Below are positions 8,453-17,862 of a stretch of 64,000 nt of DNA, piece by piece. The stretch is from the NCBI RefSeq assembly GCF_013408985.1, contig NZ_JACBZT010000001.1:744001-808000 (forward strand), given 5' to 3'. Both the position numbers and the translations under genes were made by a program. The stretch comes from Petropleomorpha daqingensis (GTDB lineage Bacteria; Actinomycetota; Actinomycetes; Mycobacteriales; Geodermatophilaceae). How positions within the stretch are numbered: the first letter of the stretch is position 1; each line of letters opens with the position of its first letter. Below the pieces are notes generated by a model. The model had not been told where the DNA came from and did not search any database. It saw only the letters and a program-made list of their open reading frames with translations.

Positions 8453-9537
8453 AGGCCGAGCTCGGCGGCCGCCGCGGCGGCGTCGACCGGGATGGTCACC
8501 GGAGCCGGCGCTCCCGAGATCGCCCACTCCGGGTCCTTGAGCCCGTTGCCGGTCACCGTGCAGACCACGCGCTGCCCCGGCTCGAGCTCGCCGGCCTCGG
8601 CCACCTGCAGCAGCCCGGCCACCGACGCCGCCGAGGCGGGCTCGACGAACACGGCCTCGGTGCGGGCCAGCAGCCGGTACGCGGCGAGGATCGCCCGGTC
8701 GGTGACGGCGTCGATCCGCCCGCCGGAGTCGTCGCGGGCGGCCAGCGCCTTGGTCCACGAGGCCGGGTTCCCGATCCGGATGGCGGTGGCGATCGTCGTC
8801 GGGTGCTCGACGACGGCGCCGGTGACGATCGGCGCGGCGCCGGCGGCCTGGAAGCCCCACATCCGCGGCGTGCGCGTCGCCGGGGCGGGGGCTCCGTCGT
8901 GGCTGTGGCAGTACTCGCGGTAGCCCTGCCAGTAGGCGGTGATGTTGCCGGCGTTGCCGACCGGGAGGCAGTGGATGTCCGGGGCGTCGCCCAGGACGTC
9001 GACGATCTCGAACGAGGCGGTCTTCTGCCCCTCGATCCGGTACTGGTTGACGCTGTTGACCAGGCTCACGGGGTAGTCGATCGCCAGCTTGCTGGCCAGC
9101 GCGAGGCAGTCGTCGAAGTTGCCCTGGACCTGCAGCAGCTTGGCGCCGTGCACCAGCGCCTGGGCCAGCTTGCCGGTCGCGATCTTGCCCTGCGGGACCA
9201 GGACGGCGCAGACCAGCCCGGCGCGGGCGGCGTAGGCGGCGGCGCTGGCGCTGGTGTTGCCGGTCGAGGCGCAGATGACCGCCTGCGCGCCCTCCTCGAC
9301 GGCCTTGGTGATGGCCATCGTCATCCCGCGGTCCTTGAACGACCCGGTCGGGTTCGCGCCCTCGACCTTCAGGTGGACGTCGCAGCCGGTCCGGCGGGAG
9401 AGCTCCGTCGCCGGCACCAGCGGGGTCGCGCCCTCCCGCAGCGTCACGACGGGCGTCGAGTCGCTGACCGGCAGCCGGGACCGGTAGGCCTCGATGAGGC
9501 CCGGCCAGAACGGCGAGACCGTCCGGGGAATCGTCAC
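8449..9537 (-). CDS. thrC: Threonine synthase
   Basis: ThrC converts O-phosphohomoserine to threonine using pyridoxal phosphate. The 362-residue protein has Lys68 in GSFKDRGM as the Schiff-base lysine, the STGNTSAS phosphate-binding loop and a GNAGN motif. The length fits the short bacterial form. GTG 9537 overlaps the hom stop by GTGA, and the gene's own stop overlaps thrB in the same way, so hom, thrC and thrB form a coupled pathway cassette from aspartate semialdehyde to threonine. Confidence 0.95.
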   Translation of the reverse strand: MTIPRTVSPFWPGLIEAYRSRLPVSDSTPVVTLREGATPLVPATELSRRTGCDVHLKVEGANPTGSFKDRGMTMAITKAVEEGAQAVICASTGNTSASAAAYAARAGLVCAVLVPQGKIATGKLAQALVHGAKLLQVQGNFDDCLALASKLAIDYPVSLVNSVNQYRIEGQKTASFEIVDVLGDAPDIHCLPVGNAGNITAYWQGYREYCHSHDGAPAPATRTPRMWGFQAAGAAPIVTGAVVEHPTTIATAIRIGNPASWTKALAARDDSGGRIDAVTDRAILAAYRLLARTEAVFVEPASAASVAGLLQVAEAGELEPGQRVVCTVTGNGLKDPEWAISGAPAPVTIPVDAAAAAAELGL

Positions 9538-10838
9538 GTCAGCCCCTCCACGCGCAGCACGCTGGTGACCCCGCGCACCGCGGGCATCTCCTGGAGCGCC
9601 TCGACCGTGGCCGACAGGGCGGCGTCGGGGGCGCTGTGCGAGACGAGCACGAGGGTGGCGGCGTCGCCGTGCCCGTCCTGGCGGACGGTGGCGATGCTGA
9701 CGCCGTGCTCGGCGAACTCGTGGGCGACCGCGGCGAGCACACCCGGCTTGTCGGCCACGTCGAGGCTGACGTGGTAGCGGGTGGGCGTCTCGGCGATCGG
9801 CCGGGCGGGCAGCCCGGCGTAGGAGGTGACCGCCGGCCCGGCGGCCCCGGCCAGCCGGTTGCGGGCGACCGCGACCAGGTCGCCGAGCACGGCGCTGGCG
9901 GTCGGCTCGCCGCCGGCGCCCTGGCCGTAGAACATCAGCTGCCCGGCGGCCTCGGCCTCGACGTAGACGGCGTTGAACGCGCCGTTGACCCCGGCCAGCG
10001 GGTGCGACGTGGGGATCATCGCCGGGTGCACGCGCACGGCCACCGAGTCGCCGTCCGCGCCGTCGGGCGAACCGGCCACCCGCTCGCAGATGGCCAGCAG
10101 CTTGACCACGCAGCCGATCTCCGCGGCGCGGGAGACGTCGGTGGCGGTCACCGCGGAGATGCCCTCGCGGTAGACGTCGGAGGCCGAGACCGGCGTGTGG
10201 AAGGCCAGCGAGGCGAGGATCGCGGCCTTGGACGCGGCGTCGAAGCCGTCGACGTCCGCGGTCGGGTCGGCCTCGGCGTAGCCCAGTTCGGTGGCCTCGG
10301 CCAGCGCCTCGGTGAACCCGGCGCCGGTCTCGGCCATGCGGGAGAGGATGTAGTTCGTCGTCCCGTTGACGATGCCGACCACCTTGCGCAGCTGGTCGCC
10401 GGCCAGCGACTCGCGCAGCGGGCGCAGCAGCGGGATGGCGCCCGCGACGGCGGCCTCGTAGTAGAGGTCGACGCCGGCCTTGGCCGCCGCGGCGTGCAGC
10501 GCGACGCCGTCCTCGGCCAGCAGCGCCTTGTTGGCGCTGACCACGCTCTTGCCCGCCTCGAAGGCGGCGAGCAGCAGCGTGCGGGCCGGCTCGATGCCGC
10601 CGATCACCTCGACGACGAGGTCGACGTCGTCCCGGGTGACCAGCGCCTCGGCGTCGGTGGTGAGCAGGTCGGCGGGCACGTCCGGGTGGTGGTCGGGACG
10701 GCGGACGGCGACACCGACCACCTCGACGCGGCGGCCGATGCGCGCGGCGAGGTCCTCGGACTGCTCGCTGATCAGGCGCAGGACGGCGCTGCCCACGGTG
10801 CCGCAGCCGAGGAGCGCGACGCGCAGCGGCCCGGTCAT
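9534..10838 (-). CDS. hom: Homoserine dehydrogenase
   Basis: This enzyme reduces aspartate semialdehyde to homoserine, the branch point to threonine and methionine. The 434-residue protein has the nucleotide-binding GCGTVG at 11-16, the central catalytic domain, and a C-terminal ACT domain (about 350-430) of the kind that gives threonine feedback control. ATG 10838 overlaps the lysA stop by four bases (ATGA). It is the monofunctional form, with no aspartokinase domain. Confidence 0.95.
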   Translation of the reverse strand: MTGPLRVALLGCGTVGSAVLRLISEQSEDLAARIGRRVEVVGVAVRRPDHHPDVPADLLTTDAEALVTRDDVDLVVEVIGGIEPARTLLLAAFEAGKSVVSANKALLAEDGVALHAAAAKAGVDLYYEAAVAGAIPLLRPLRESLAGDQLRKVVGIVNGTTNYILSRMAETGAGFTEALAEATELGYAEADPTADVDGFDAASKAAILASLAFHTPVSASDVYREGISAVTATDVSRAAEIGCVVKLLAICERVAGSPDGADGDSVAVRVHPAMIPTSHPLAGVNGAFNAVYVEAEAAGQLMFYGQGAGGEPTASAVLGDLVAVARNRLAGAAGPAVTSYAGLPARPIAETPTRYHVSLDVADKPGVLAAVAHEFAEHGVSIATVRQDGHGDAATLVLVSHSAPDAALSATVEALQEMPAVRGVTSVLRVEGLT

Positions 10839-12313
10839 GCCTGCGCTCCGACGGTCGGCTGGGACGGCGGGACGGCCGGGGCGCTGCCGGCGAGGACCGG
10901 GTCGAGGGCGAACACGTCGGACAGTGTCTGACGCCGGACGATCTCCGTGGCGGCGCCGTCCCGCACCGCGACCACCGGCGGCTTGAGCAGGTAGTTGTAG
11001 TTGCTCGCCATCGACCAGCAGTAGGCGCCGGTGGCGGCGACCGCGAGCAGGTCTCCGGGCTGCACGTCGGCCGGCAGCCACAGGTCGCGGACCAGCACGT
11101 CACCGCTCTCGCAGTGCTTGCCGACCACCCGGCACAGCGCCGGCGGGGCGTCCGACGTCCGGTTGGCCAGCACGCAGGTGTACGCGGCGTCGTAGAGCGC
11201 GGTGCGGATGTTGTCGCTCATCCCGCCGTCGACCGAGACGTAGTTGCGCACCAGCGGGGCGCCCGGCGTGCCGCTCGCGCCGAGGCGCACCGGCTTGATC
11301 GTGCCGATCTCGTAGAGGGTCACGGTGCCCGGCCCGGCGATGGCCCGGCCCGGCTCGACGGCCAGCCGCGGCACGGGCAGGTCGAACGCGCCGCACTCGG
11401 CGGCGACCACGGCGCGCAGCTTGCCGGCCACGTCGTGCGGGGTGACCGGGTCGTCGTCGGAGAGGTAGGCGATGCCGAAGCCGCCGCCCAGGTTGAGTTC
11501 TCCGAGGGTCTCCCCCGTCGCCTGGCGGACCTGCGCGAGCAGGCCGACCACCCGGTGCGCGGCCGCCTCGAAGCCGGCGGTGTCGAAGATCTGCGAGCCG
11601 ATGTGGCTGTGCAGCCCGGCCAGGTGCAGCGCCGGCTCCCGGATCACCCGGACCGCGGCGGCCAGCGCGTCGCCGGTGGCCAGCGAGAAGCCGAACTTCT
11701 GGTCCTCGTGCGCGGTGGCGATGAACTCGTGGGTGTGCGCCTCGATGCCGACCGTGGCCCGGATCAGGACGGCGACCGGCGAGCCGCCGGCGGCCACCCG
11801 CGCCTCGGCCAGGGGCACCAGCCGGTCGATCTCGTCGAAGGAGTCCAGCACGATCCGGCCGATGCCGGCGTCGACGGCCAGCCGCAGCTCGACCAGCGAC
11901 TTGTTGTTGCCGTGCAGCGCTATCCGCCCGGCCGGGAAGCCGGCGGCCAGCGCCGCGGTCAGCTCGTTGCCGGAGCAGGCGTCGAGGTGCAGCCCGTCCT
12001 CGGCGATCCACCGGGCGACCTGCCCGCAGAGGAAGGCCTTGGACGCGTAGTGGACGTCGGCGCCGGCGAACGCGTCGGCGAAGTCGGCGGCGCGGCCGCG
12101 GAAGTCGGCCTCGTCGAGGACGAACAGCGGCGTGCCGTGCTCGCGGGCGAGCTGGGTGACCGGACGGCCGCCGAGGTGCAGCACGCCGTCGACCCGCTCG
12201 GCCGACCGCGGCCAGACGTGCGGGTCGACGACGCCGAGGTCGCTCGGCGGCGGGCCGGCCGGGGTCGGCTGCGCCAAGCCGCCATGGAGCGGGCCGGCCG
12301 GGTGGGCCCTCAC
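10835..12313 (-). CDS. lysA: Diaminopimelate decarboxylase
   Basis: LysA makes lysine by decarboxylating meso-diaminopimelate. The 492-residue type III-fold PLP enzyme has VHYASKAFL with Lys92 as the likely PLP lysine, the HIGSQ motif and a Cys-containing ESGD motif near the C-terminus. It is somewhat longer than the roughly 450-residue norm because of a proline-rich N-terminal lead. GTG 12313 overlaps the argS stop (GTGA), so it is translationally coupled to argS, the usual actinobacterial neighbour. Confidence 0.95.
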   Translation of the reverse strand: MRAHPAGPLHGGLAQPTPAGPPPSDLGVVDPHVWPRSAERVDGVLHLGGRPVTQLAREHGTPLFVLDEADFRGRAADFADAFAGADVHYASKAFLCGQVARWIAEDGLHLDACSGNELTAALAAGFPAGRIALHGNNKSLVELRLAVDAGIGRIVLDSFDEIDRLVPLAEARVAAGGSPVAVLIRATVGIEAHTHEFIATAHEDQKFGFSLATGDALAAAVRVIREPALHLAGLHSHIGSQIFDTAGFEAAAHRVVGLLAQVRQATGETLGELNLGGGFGIAYLSDDDPVTPHDVAGKLRAVVAAECGAFDLPVPRLAVEPGRAIAGPGTVTLYEIGTIKPVRLGASGTPGAPLVRNYVSVDGGMSDNIRTALYDAAYTCVLANRTSDAPPALCRVVGKHCESGDVLVRDLWLPADVQPGDLLAVAATGAYCWSMASNYNYLLKPPVVAVRDGAATEIVRRQTLSDVFALDPVLAGSAPAVPPSQPTVGAQA

Positions 12314-13971
12314 ATCCGCTCCGGAGCGGACACGCCGAGCACGCCCAGGCCGTTGCGCAGCACGCCCGCGGTCGCCGCGCACAGCCACAGCCGCGCCGTG
12401 TTCAGCGGGGTGGTCTCCTCGTCGCCGCGCGGCAGCACCCGGCAGTTGTCGTAGAAGCGGTGGTAGGTGCCGGCCAGCTCCTCGAGGTAGCGGGCCACCC
12501 GGTGCGGCGCCCGCAGCTCGGCCGCCGACGACAGCACGCGCGGGAACTCGCCGATCGCCCGCAGCAGGTCGCCCTCGCGCGGGTGCGCGAGCTGGGCGGG
12601 ATCGACGTCGGCCGCCTCGCCCAGCGCCAGGCCGAGGTCGGCGGCGTTGCGCAGCACCGAGGAGATCCGGGCGTGGGCGTACTGGACGTAGAAGACCGGG
12701 TTGTCGTTGGTCTGCCGGCTCCACAGGTCGAGGTCGAGGTCGATGGTCTGGTCGATCGACGTGCGCGCCAGCGCGTACCGGGCGGCGTCGGCACCGATCG
12801 CCTCGACCAGGTCCTCGAGGTTGACGACCGTGCCGGCGCGCTTGCTCATCCGCACCGGCTCGCCGTCGCGCAGCAGGTTGACCAGCTGGCCGATGAGGAT
12901 CTCGAGGTTGACCTCGGGGTCGTCGCCCATCGCGGCCACCAGCGCCTTGTACCGGCCGACGTAGCCGGTGTGGTCGGCGCCGAGCATGATCACGACCTTG
13001 TCGAAGCCGCGCTCCCGCTTGTTCAGGTAGTAGGCGCAGTCGGCGGCGAAGTAGGTCGGCTCGCCGTCGCTCTTGACCAGCACCCGGTCCTTGTCGTCGG
13101 CGAAGTCCGTCGTCCGCAGCCAGACGGCGCCGTCCTTCTCGTAGACGTGCCCCTTCTCGCGCAGCCGGGCGACCGCCTTCTCCAGGGCGCCGGTCTCGTG
13201 CAGCGTGCGCTCGCTGAAGTACACGTCGAAGACGACGCCGAACTCGGCGAGTGAGGTCTTGATCTCGTCCCACATGAGGTCGACGCCGCGCGAGCGGAAG
13301 ACCCGCACCTGCTCGTCGTCGTCCCGGTCGAGCAGGTCCGGTTCCTCGGCGACGATCCGGGCCGCGATGTCGTCGATGTAGGCGCCGGCGTACCCGTCCT
13401 CGGGGACCGGCTGCTGCTTCGCCGCGGCCTGCAGGCTGCGGGCGAACCGGTCGATCTGCGCCCCGGCGTCGTTGAAGTAGTACTCGCGGGTGACCTCGGC
13501 ACCGGCCGCGGTGAGCAGCCGGCCGAGGGCGTCGCCCACCGCCGCCCACCGGGTACCGCCGATGTGCACGGGGCCGGTCGGGTTGGCCGAGACGAACTCC
13601 AGGTTCAGCCGCTGCCCGGCCAGCTCCTGCGTGGCGCCGTAGCCCTCGCCCGCGGTCACCGCCCGCACGGCGATCTGGCCGAGGGCGTCCTTGGCGAGCA
13701 CGAGGTTCAGGAAGCCGGGGCCGGCGATGTCGACCCGCTCGATCCCGTCGTGCCCGCGCAGCTCGCCGGCCAGCACCTCCGCCACCTCGCGCGGCGGGCG
13801 GCCGGCGGCCTTGGCCAGGCGCAGCGCCACGTTGGTGGCGTAGTCGCCGTGCTCGGGGTTCTTGGGTCGTTCGACGAGGACGTCGTCCGGGACGTCGACG
13901 GCGAGCTCGCCACGGTCGACGGCCGCGGCCACGGCGGTCCGGACGACGTCGCGCAGCTGCTCCGGTGTCAC
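12310..13971 (-). CDS. argS: Arginyl-tRNA synthetase
   Basis: This class I synthetase charges tRNA-Arg. The 553-residue protein has the HIGH-like motif HIGG at about 136-139, a clear KMSKR-type MSKRAG loop and the N-terminal Add1 tRNA D-loop domain. The conserved C-terminal ending with LGV precedes ERM. GTG 13971 has no Shine-Dalgarno, but TACGCT sits 6 bases upstream on the same strand, so it is probably a leaderless start and the head of the argS-lysA-hom-thrC-thrB operon. Confidence 0.96.
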   Translation of the reverse strand: MTPEQLRDVVRTAVAAAVDRGELAVDVPDDVLVERPKNPEHGDYATNVALRLAKAAGRPPREVAEVLAGELRGHDGIERVDIAGPGFLNLVLAKDALGQIAVRAVTAGEGYGATQELAGQRLNLEFVSANPTGPVHIGGTRWAAVGDALGRLLTAAGAEVTREYYFNDAGAQIDRFARSLQAAAKQQPVPEDGYAGAYIDDIAARIVAEEPDLLDRDDDEQVRVFRSRGVDLMWDEIKTSLAEFGVVFDVYFSERTLHETGALEKAVARLREKGHVYEKDGAVWLRTTDFADDKDRVLVKSDGEPTYFAADCAYYLNKRERGFDKVVIMLGADHTGYVGRYKALVAAMGDDPEVNLEILIGQLVNLLRDGEPVRMSKRAGTVVNLEDLVEAIGADAARYALARTSIDQTIDLDLDLWSRQTNDNPVFYVQYAHARISSVLRNAADLGLALGEAADVDPAQLAHPREGDLLRAIGEFPRVLSSAAELRAPHRVARYLEELAGTYHRFYDNCRVLPRGDEETTPLNTARLWLCAATAGVLRNGLGVLGVSAPERM

Positions 13972-13977
13972 CCGTCG

Positions 13978-13983
13978 AGCGTA
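13978..13983 (-). promoter_or_regulatory. -10 element (TACGCT) of the argS operon
   Basis: On the minus strand TACGCT ends 6 bases before the argS GTG, placing transcription initiation at the start codon. The -35 region is weak. Confidence 0.45.
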
Positions 13984-14063
13984 CTGAGCGCGGCTGGGGC
14001 GTCCGTCGCGCCGTCCCCCCCGCCCGGGCCGGTCGCTTCCGCGGCCTTCACAGCTTGCCGACC

Positions 14064-14069
14064 TAGACT
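14064..14069 (+). promoter_or_regulatory. Possible -10 element (TAGACT) of the DUF3105 gene
   Basis: TAGACT lies in the gap between argS and the DUF3105 gene. It would give a leader of about 60 bases containing the GAGGAG ribosome site. Confidence 0.4.
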
Positions 14070-14138
14070 CACGGGCTGGAGGAGGGCGCGCTCGCCCTGC
14101 ACGGCGCCCGCCCGCGCGCCCCGTACCGAGGAGTGGCC

Positions 14139-14963
14139 TTGGCCAAGGACCGCAAGCCCGACGACAGCCGCACGTCCCGCGGCAAGTCCTCCGGCGGTGG
14201 TGGCAACGCCCGCTCGGGCACGAAGACCGCCTCCCGGCCCGCTGCCCGGCCCACCGGTGCCAAGGGGCGCACCCGGCCGCCGACGCAGGTCGTCACCCAG
14301 CAGCGCAAGCCGTGGGGCCTCATCGCCGCCGCCGTCGCCGTCGTGGTGTTCGGGGCGGCCGTGATCACCTACGCCCTCGTCCAGGTGAACAAGTCCCACG
14401 AGAACGACGTCACGTCGCTGTCGCAGATCAAGGGCGTCAAGTCCTACGAGTACGCCGCCGGCCAGCAGCACGTGCAGACCAACCAGGACTACGCCGAGTC
14501 CCCGCCGGTCGGCGGCCCGCACGACCCGTACTGGGCCGACTGCACCGGCACCGTCTACACCGTCGACATCCGGCACGAGAACGCCGTCCACAGCCTCGAG
14601 CACGGCGCCGTCTGGATCACCTACAACCCCGACAAGGTCAGCCAGTCCGACATCGACAAGCTGGCCGCCCTCGTCGACGGGGTGTCCGGCCGGCTGCTGT
14701 CGCCCTACGCGGGTCAGGACTCGGCGATCAGCCTCCAGTCCTGGAACCACCAGCTCAAGGTCGGCTCGGCCGACGACAAGCGGATCAAGCAGTTCGCCGA
14801 CCTGATGACCTTCAACTCCGAGGTGGACAACCACTACCCGGAGATCGGCGCCAGCTGCGAGAACCCGGCGTTCAAGGCCAACCCCGTGGTGACCGGGCAG
14901 GACAGCACCGCGGTCGGCTCCAGCGACATGGCGACCACGCCGACGGCCACCAGCGCGCCGTGA
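14139..14963 (+). CDS. DUF3105 membrane-anchored protein
   Basis: The 274-residue protein has a basic, disordered cytoplasmic N-terminus, one membrane helix (about 52-75) and an extracytoplasmic DUF3105 domain with the conserved [13 protein letters not shown] and [13 protein letters not shown] motifs. Their His residues suggest metal binding. The function of DUF3105 is not established. TTG 14139 is chosen because GAGGAG has proper spacing to it, whereas a GTG two codons upstream directly abuts that site. The stop overlaps the DUF305 gene by GTGA, implying a joint role. Confidence 0.85.
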   Translation: MAKDRKPDDSRTSRGKSSGGGGNARSGTKTASRPAARPTGAKGRTRPPTQVVTQQRKPWGLIAAAVAVVVFGAAVITYALVQVNKSHENDVTSLSQIKGVKSYEYAAGQQHVQTNQDYAESPPVGGPHDPYWADCTGTVYTVDIRHENAVHSLEHGAVWITYNPDKVSQSDIDKLAALVDGVSGRLLSPYAGQDSAISLQSWNHQLKVGSADDKRIKQFADLMTFNSEVDNHYPEIGASCENPAFKANPVVTGQDSTAVGSSDMATTPTATSAP

Positions 14964-15637
14964 CCGTGAGCGCCGCCGTGGAGGAGCAGACGCAGGCACC
15001 GGCGGTGGCGCCGGGCCGCAGCCCGCTGCGCGTGGTGCTGCTGGCCGTCATCGCCGTCGGGCTGCTGCTCATCGGCGGTGCATCGGCGGTCGTCCTGGGC
15101 ATCGGGCAGGACGAGACGCCGACCTCGGACTCGGTCGACGCCGGGTTCTCCCGCGACATGTCGGTGCACCACCTGCAGGGCGTGGAGATGGCCAACCTGG
15201 CGCTGACGCAGGCCACCGACCCGCAGGTGAGGTCGCTGGCCTTCGACATCTCGGCCACGCAGACCAACCAGGTGGGGCGCATGCAGGGCTGGCTGAGCCT
15301 GTGGGGGCTGCCCCTGTCCGGCGGCGAGCAGATGGCCTGGATGGGCGACGCCCACCAGCACACCGCGAACGGGCTCATGCCCGGCATGGCGACCGAGCAG
15401 GAGCTCACCGAGCTCCAGTCGCTGCAGGGGACGGCGTTCGACATCCGCTTCCTGCAGCTGATGATCCGCCACCACCAGGGCGGCCGGGCCATGGCCGAGT
15501 ACGCGGCGCAGCACGCCCAGCTCGAGCCGGTGCGGTCGCTGGCCCGCTCGATCGTGGACACCCAGACCGCCGAGACGACGACGATGGCGGCGATGCTCAC
15601 CGCGCTGGGCGGCACGCCGCTGCCGCCGCCGTCCTGA
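14960..15637 (+). CDS. DUF305 membrane-anchored protein, possible copper-handling partner
   Basis: The 225-residue protein has an N-terminal membrane anchor (about 24-48) and an extracytoplasmic ferritin-like DUF305 domain with two paired-His helices: SVHHLQGVEMANL and IRHHQGGRAMAEYA. DUF305 proteins are often linked to copper handling. The spaced Met and His residues (HQHTANGLMPGM) fit metal binding but do not prove it. It starts with a GTG overlapping the DUF3105 stop, so the two are co-translated. Confidence 0.85.
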   Translation: MTVSAAVEEQTQAPAVAPGRSPLRVVLLAVIAVGLLLIGGASAVVLGIGQDETPTSDSVDAGFSRDMSVHHLQGVEMANLALTQATDPQVRSLAFDISATQTNQVGRMQGWLSLWGLPLSGGEQMAWMGDAHQHTANGLMPGMATEQELTELQSLQGTAFDIRFLQLMIRHHQGGRAMAEYAAQHAQLEPVRSLARSIVDTQTAETTTMAAMLTALGGTPLPPPS

Positions 15638-15688
15638 CGGCCGCCGGTCGCCCCGGTCGGGACGGCTGGTAACTTCTTCCGTGCCCGA

Positions 15689-15763
15689 GCCCCCGTAGCT
15701 CAGGGGATAGAGCACCGCCCTCCGGAGGCGGGTGCGCAGGTTCGAATCCTGCCGGGGGCACCA
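15689..15763 (+). tRNA. tRNA-Arg (anticodon CCG)
   Basis: The cloverleaf is complete. The acceptor stem is GCCCCCG with CGGGGGC, and the D-arm is GCTCAGGGGATAGAGC. The anticodon stem CCGCC/GGCGG holds the loop CTCCGGA, giving anticodon CCG. The T-arm contains GGTTCGAATCC. Discriminator A is followed by an encoded CCA. It reads CGG codons, which are abundant here. argS lies nearby but on the other strand. Confidence 0.97.
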
Positions 15764-15847
15764 CCAGGTGCTGATCGTCGACCCCCAGTTGGGCTGACCG
15801 TTGGACACCGAGCGCGCGGGCACCGGCCCCGCCGGCCCGGCCGGCCA

Positions 15848-15883
15848 CGGCGCCGCTGGCAGCGCCGAGACCCCGCCGGTCTC
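15848..15883 (+). terminator. Two small adjacent hairpins after tRNA-Arg
   Basis: CGGCGC/GCGCCG (15848-15853, 15862-15867) and GAGACC/GGTCTC (15867-15872, 15878-15883) follow the tRNA and could end its transcript. The arms are only six bases. Confidence 0.35.
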
Positions 15884-15912
15884 GTCCTCGTCGTCGGCCA
15901 CCGTGCCGTGCC

Positions 15913-15918
15913 TAGTCT
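15913..15918 (+). promoter_or_regulatory. -10 element (TAGTCT) of the DUF4186 gene
   Basis: TAGTCT ends 6 bases before GTG 15925, which has no Shine-Dalgarno. Confidence 0.45.
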
Positions 15919-15924
15919 GGGGGC

Positions 15925-16335
15925 GTGCCCGACCCCGCCGAGATCGATGAACGGATCGACCGCGCGAGCGCGCGACCTTTCGGGCGGCGGTTCCACCTGC
16001 GCGGGCGCGAGCGGGTCACGGCTGAGCTGCGCGGTCCGCAGACGATGCGGGCTCACGCCGCGGAGATCATCGCCGAGCGGCTGGCGCCGGCCGAGCCCCG
16101 CAACGACGGCCGGCAGACCCCCTACCGCAACCACGCGGTCTTCGTGGCCCAGCACGCCACCGCGACCTGCTGCCGCAGCTGCCTGGAGACGTGGCACGGC
16201 ATCGCCAAGGGGCAACCGCTCGACCACGGCGAGCGGGCCTACGTGGTCGAGGTGATCGGGCGTTGGATCGACCGCGAGCTGGCGACCTCCATCGAAGGTC
16301 GGGACTCCGGGAGCTCTACCTCACGCCGATGGTGA
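15925..16335 (+). CDS. DUF4186 family protein
   Basis: The 136-residue protein matches my memory of DUF4186 across its length: FGRRFHLRGRERV, a TMRAHAAEIIAERL helix, the NDGRQTPYRNH segment, AQHATATCCRSCLE with a Cys pair plus a third Cys that could bind metal, and WHGIAKG. The family is of unknown function. The GTG start is probably leaderless. It runs toward the lipid-kinase-like gene, 57 bases from that gene's stop. Confidence 0.8.
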   Translation: MPDPAEIDERIDRASARPFGRRFHLRGRERVTAELRGPQTMRAHAAEIIAERLAPAEPRNDGRQTPYRNHAVFVAQHATATCCRSCLETWHGIAKGQPLDHGERAYVVEVIGRWIDRELATSIEGRDSGSSTSRRW

Positions 16336-16392
16336 AGGTGCCCGCACTGCTGGTCAGAGCAACGGTGAGCACCCCATCACACGAAGGGCCGG

Positions 16393-17751
16393 TCAGCCGC
16401 TGTCGTCGACCGGCACCGGCGCCGGACCCGAGATCTCCCCACGGCCGTGGTACGCGTCCGGCCGGCCGGTCGCCAGCGCCCACAGCGCTGCCCAGTCCAG
16501 CCGGGCCCGCGGGGGCCGGATCCCCGGCCGTTCGCGGGGCAGCCTGACCCGCAGCGCGCCGGGACGGACGGTGCACCGGACCGGGGTGGCCAGCCGCACC
16601 GTCTCCCCGTCGATGCCCACCGGGATGTCGGCGCCGTCCGCCATCACGACGACCTCCGCCGCCACGGCGCGCCGCAGGCCCTGCCGGTGGGCGGTGTTGA
16701 GCAGCCCCACCGCCTGCCGCGCGCTGTCCACGCGGATGGCGATCACGCCGAGCAGCCCGCGATCCAGGCGGGCGCGCCGCCCCATGCCGGCGAGATCGGA
16801 GGCCTCGTAGGGGTTGTTGCTCACGAGCAGGGCGTGCGGGTCCTCCACGCGGATCCCGCCGACGTCGGCGGTCAGCCGGGCACCGCGCCGGCGCGTGAGC
16901 AGGTCGGGCAGGGCATCGAGCGTCGTGCGGCGCTTGTCGTCCCGGTAGGCCGGGTTGAGCACGATCTCCGCGTAGGCGCCGAAGGAGGCGTTGTTCACGA
17001 ACGGGCGCCCGTTGATCTCACCGAGGTCGATCCGGGCCTCCACCCCGTCGCGCAGCGCGTCCAGGCAGCGCGCCGGTTCCTCGCGGTCCAGCCCCAGGTC
17101 GAGCGCGAAGTGGTTGCGCGTGCCCGCGCTGATCACGAGGAACGGGACGTCGTGCTCGACCGCCACCTGCGCGACCAGTGCCTGGGTGCCGTCACCGCCC
17201 GCGACGCCCAGCAGGTCCGCGCCGCGGGCGAGGGCGTCCCGGGCGAGCTGCTGGGGGTCTTTGCCCGTGCCGTCGAGCAGTGCCACCTCGGCGCCCAGCT
17301 GTTCCGCGCGCTCCCGCAGCCGGAATCGCTCGACCTTGCCGCCCCCCGACCGCGGGTTCATGACGAGGAACGGGTGCCGCGGCGCGGCGGCGTCGGTGAC
17401 CGGCAACTGCCATTCCGACCGCTCGGGGCGCAGGGCCGCACGGCCGGTCGCGACGCCGGCGGCCAGCAGCACCAGGGTCAGGACCGCCAGCCAGAGCATG
17501 CGGTTCGCGGCGAGCAGCACGATCTCCGCGACCGGTGCGGCCAGGCCGAGGCACAGCGCGATCCACCGGAGGGGCCCCCGCAGCAGCAGGAACCAGAACA
17601 GGCCGGCGACGGTCAGGGCCACGGCCGCCCCGGTGAGCAGGACGAAGCCCACCCCGCGGTGGGGGGCGAACACGAACAGGACGACGACCGCCAGGACGAC
17701 GAGGGCCAGGGCGCCTCGGGCGTACCAGCGGCGAGTCCGCAACGACTCCAC
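16393..17751 (-). CDS. Membrane diacylglycerol/lipid kinase-like protein
   Basis: The 452-residue protein starts with about four membrane helices (about 12-105), followed by a diacylglycerol-kinase catalytic domain: MNPRSGGGK at 131-139, GGDGTQ at 185-190 and SAGTRNHFALDLG. Family enzymes transfer phosphate from ATP to lipids such as diacylglycerol, sphingosine or undecaprenol. The substrate cannot be read from sequence. GTG 17751 follows GGGAGGT at good spacing. A second, soluble relative is at 62110. Confidence 0.85.
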   Translation of the reverse strand: MESLRTRRWYARGALALVVLAVVVLFVFAPHRGVGFVLLTGAAVALTVAGLFWFLLLRGPLRWIALCLGLAAPVAEIVLLAANRMLWLAVLTLVLLAAGVATGRAALRPERSEWQLPVTDAAAPRHPFLVMNPRSGGGKVERFRLRERAEQLGAEVALLDGTGKDPQQLARDALARGADLLGVAGGDGTQALVAQVAVEHDVPFLVISAGTRNHFALDLGLDREEPARCLDALRDGVEARIDLGEINGRPFVNNASFGAYAEIVLNPAYRDDKRRTTLDALPDLLTRRRGARLTADVGGIRVEDPHALLVSNNPYEASDLAGMGRRARLDRGLLGVIAIRVDSARQAVGLLNTAHRQGLRRAVAAEVVVMADGADIPVGIDGETVRLATPVRCTVRPGALRVRLPRERPGIRPPRARLDWAALWALATGRPDAYHGRGEISGPAPVPVDDSG

Positions 17752-17850
17752 GGCGCACCTCCCGGGGCCGGTCGCCGGTCTCCGAGCATGTCCGCCACAG
17801 GGCCTCGTGCGATCACCCCGCTCGGACGGTTCCGGAGCCGCGATGCCGTC

Positions 17851-17856
17851 TACGGT
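17851..17856 (+). promoter_or_regulatory. -10 element (TACGGT) of the MOSC fusion gene
   Basis: TACGGT ends 6 bases before GTG 17863. No Shine-Dalgarno is present. Confidence 0.45.
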
Positions 17857-17862
17857 GGCGCG

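Noticed and set aside
5087-8923. Open frame of 1278 codons on the plus strand across rho and thrB
   Set aside because: It is an artefact of high GC third-position bias; rho and thrB on the minus strand explain the sequence.
15764-15924. Possible integration site after tRNA-Arg
   Set aside because: No integrase, phage gene or repeated tRNA 3' end is visible nearby.
16447-17862. Plus-strand frame preceding the MOSC fusion
   Set aside because: The part before GTG 17863 is antisense to the lipid kinase-like gene and lacks sequence features of a protein; the MOSC domain begins at GTG 17863.
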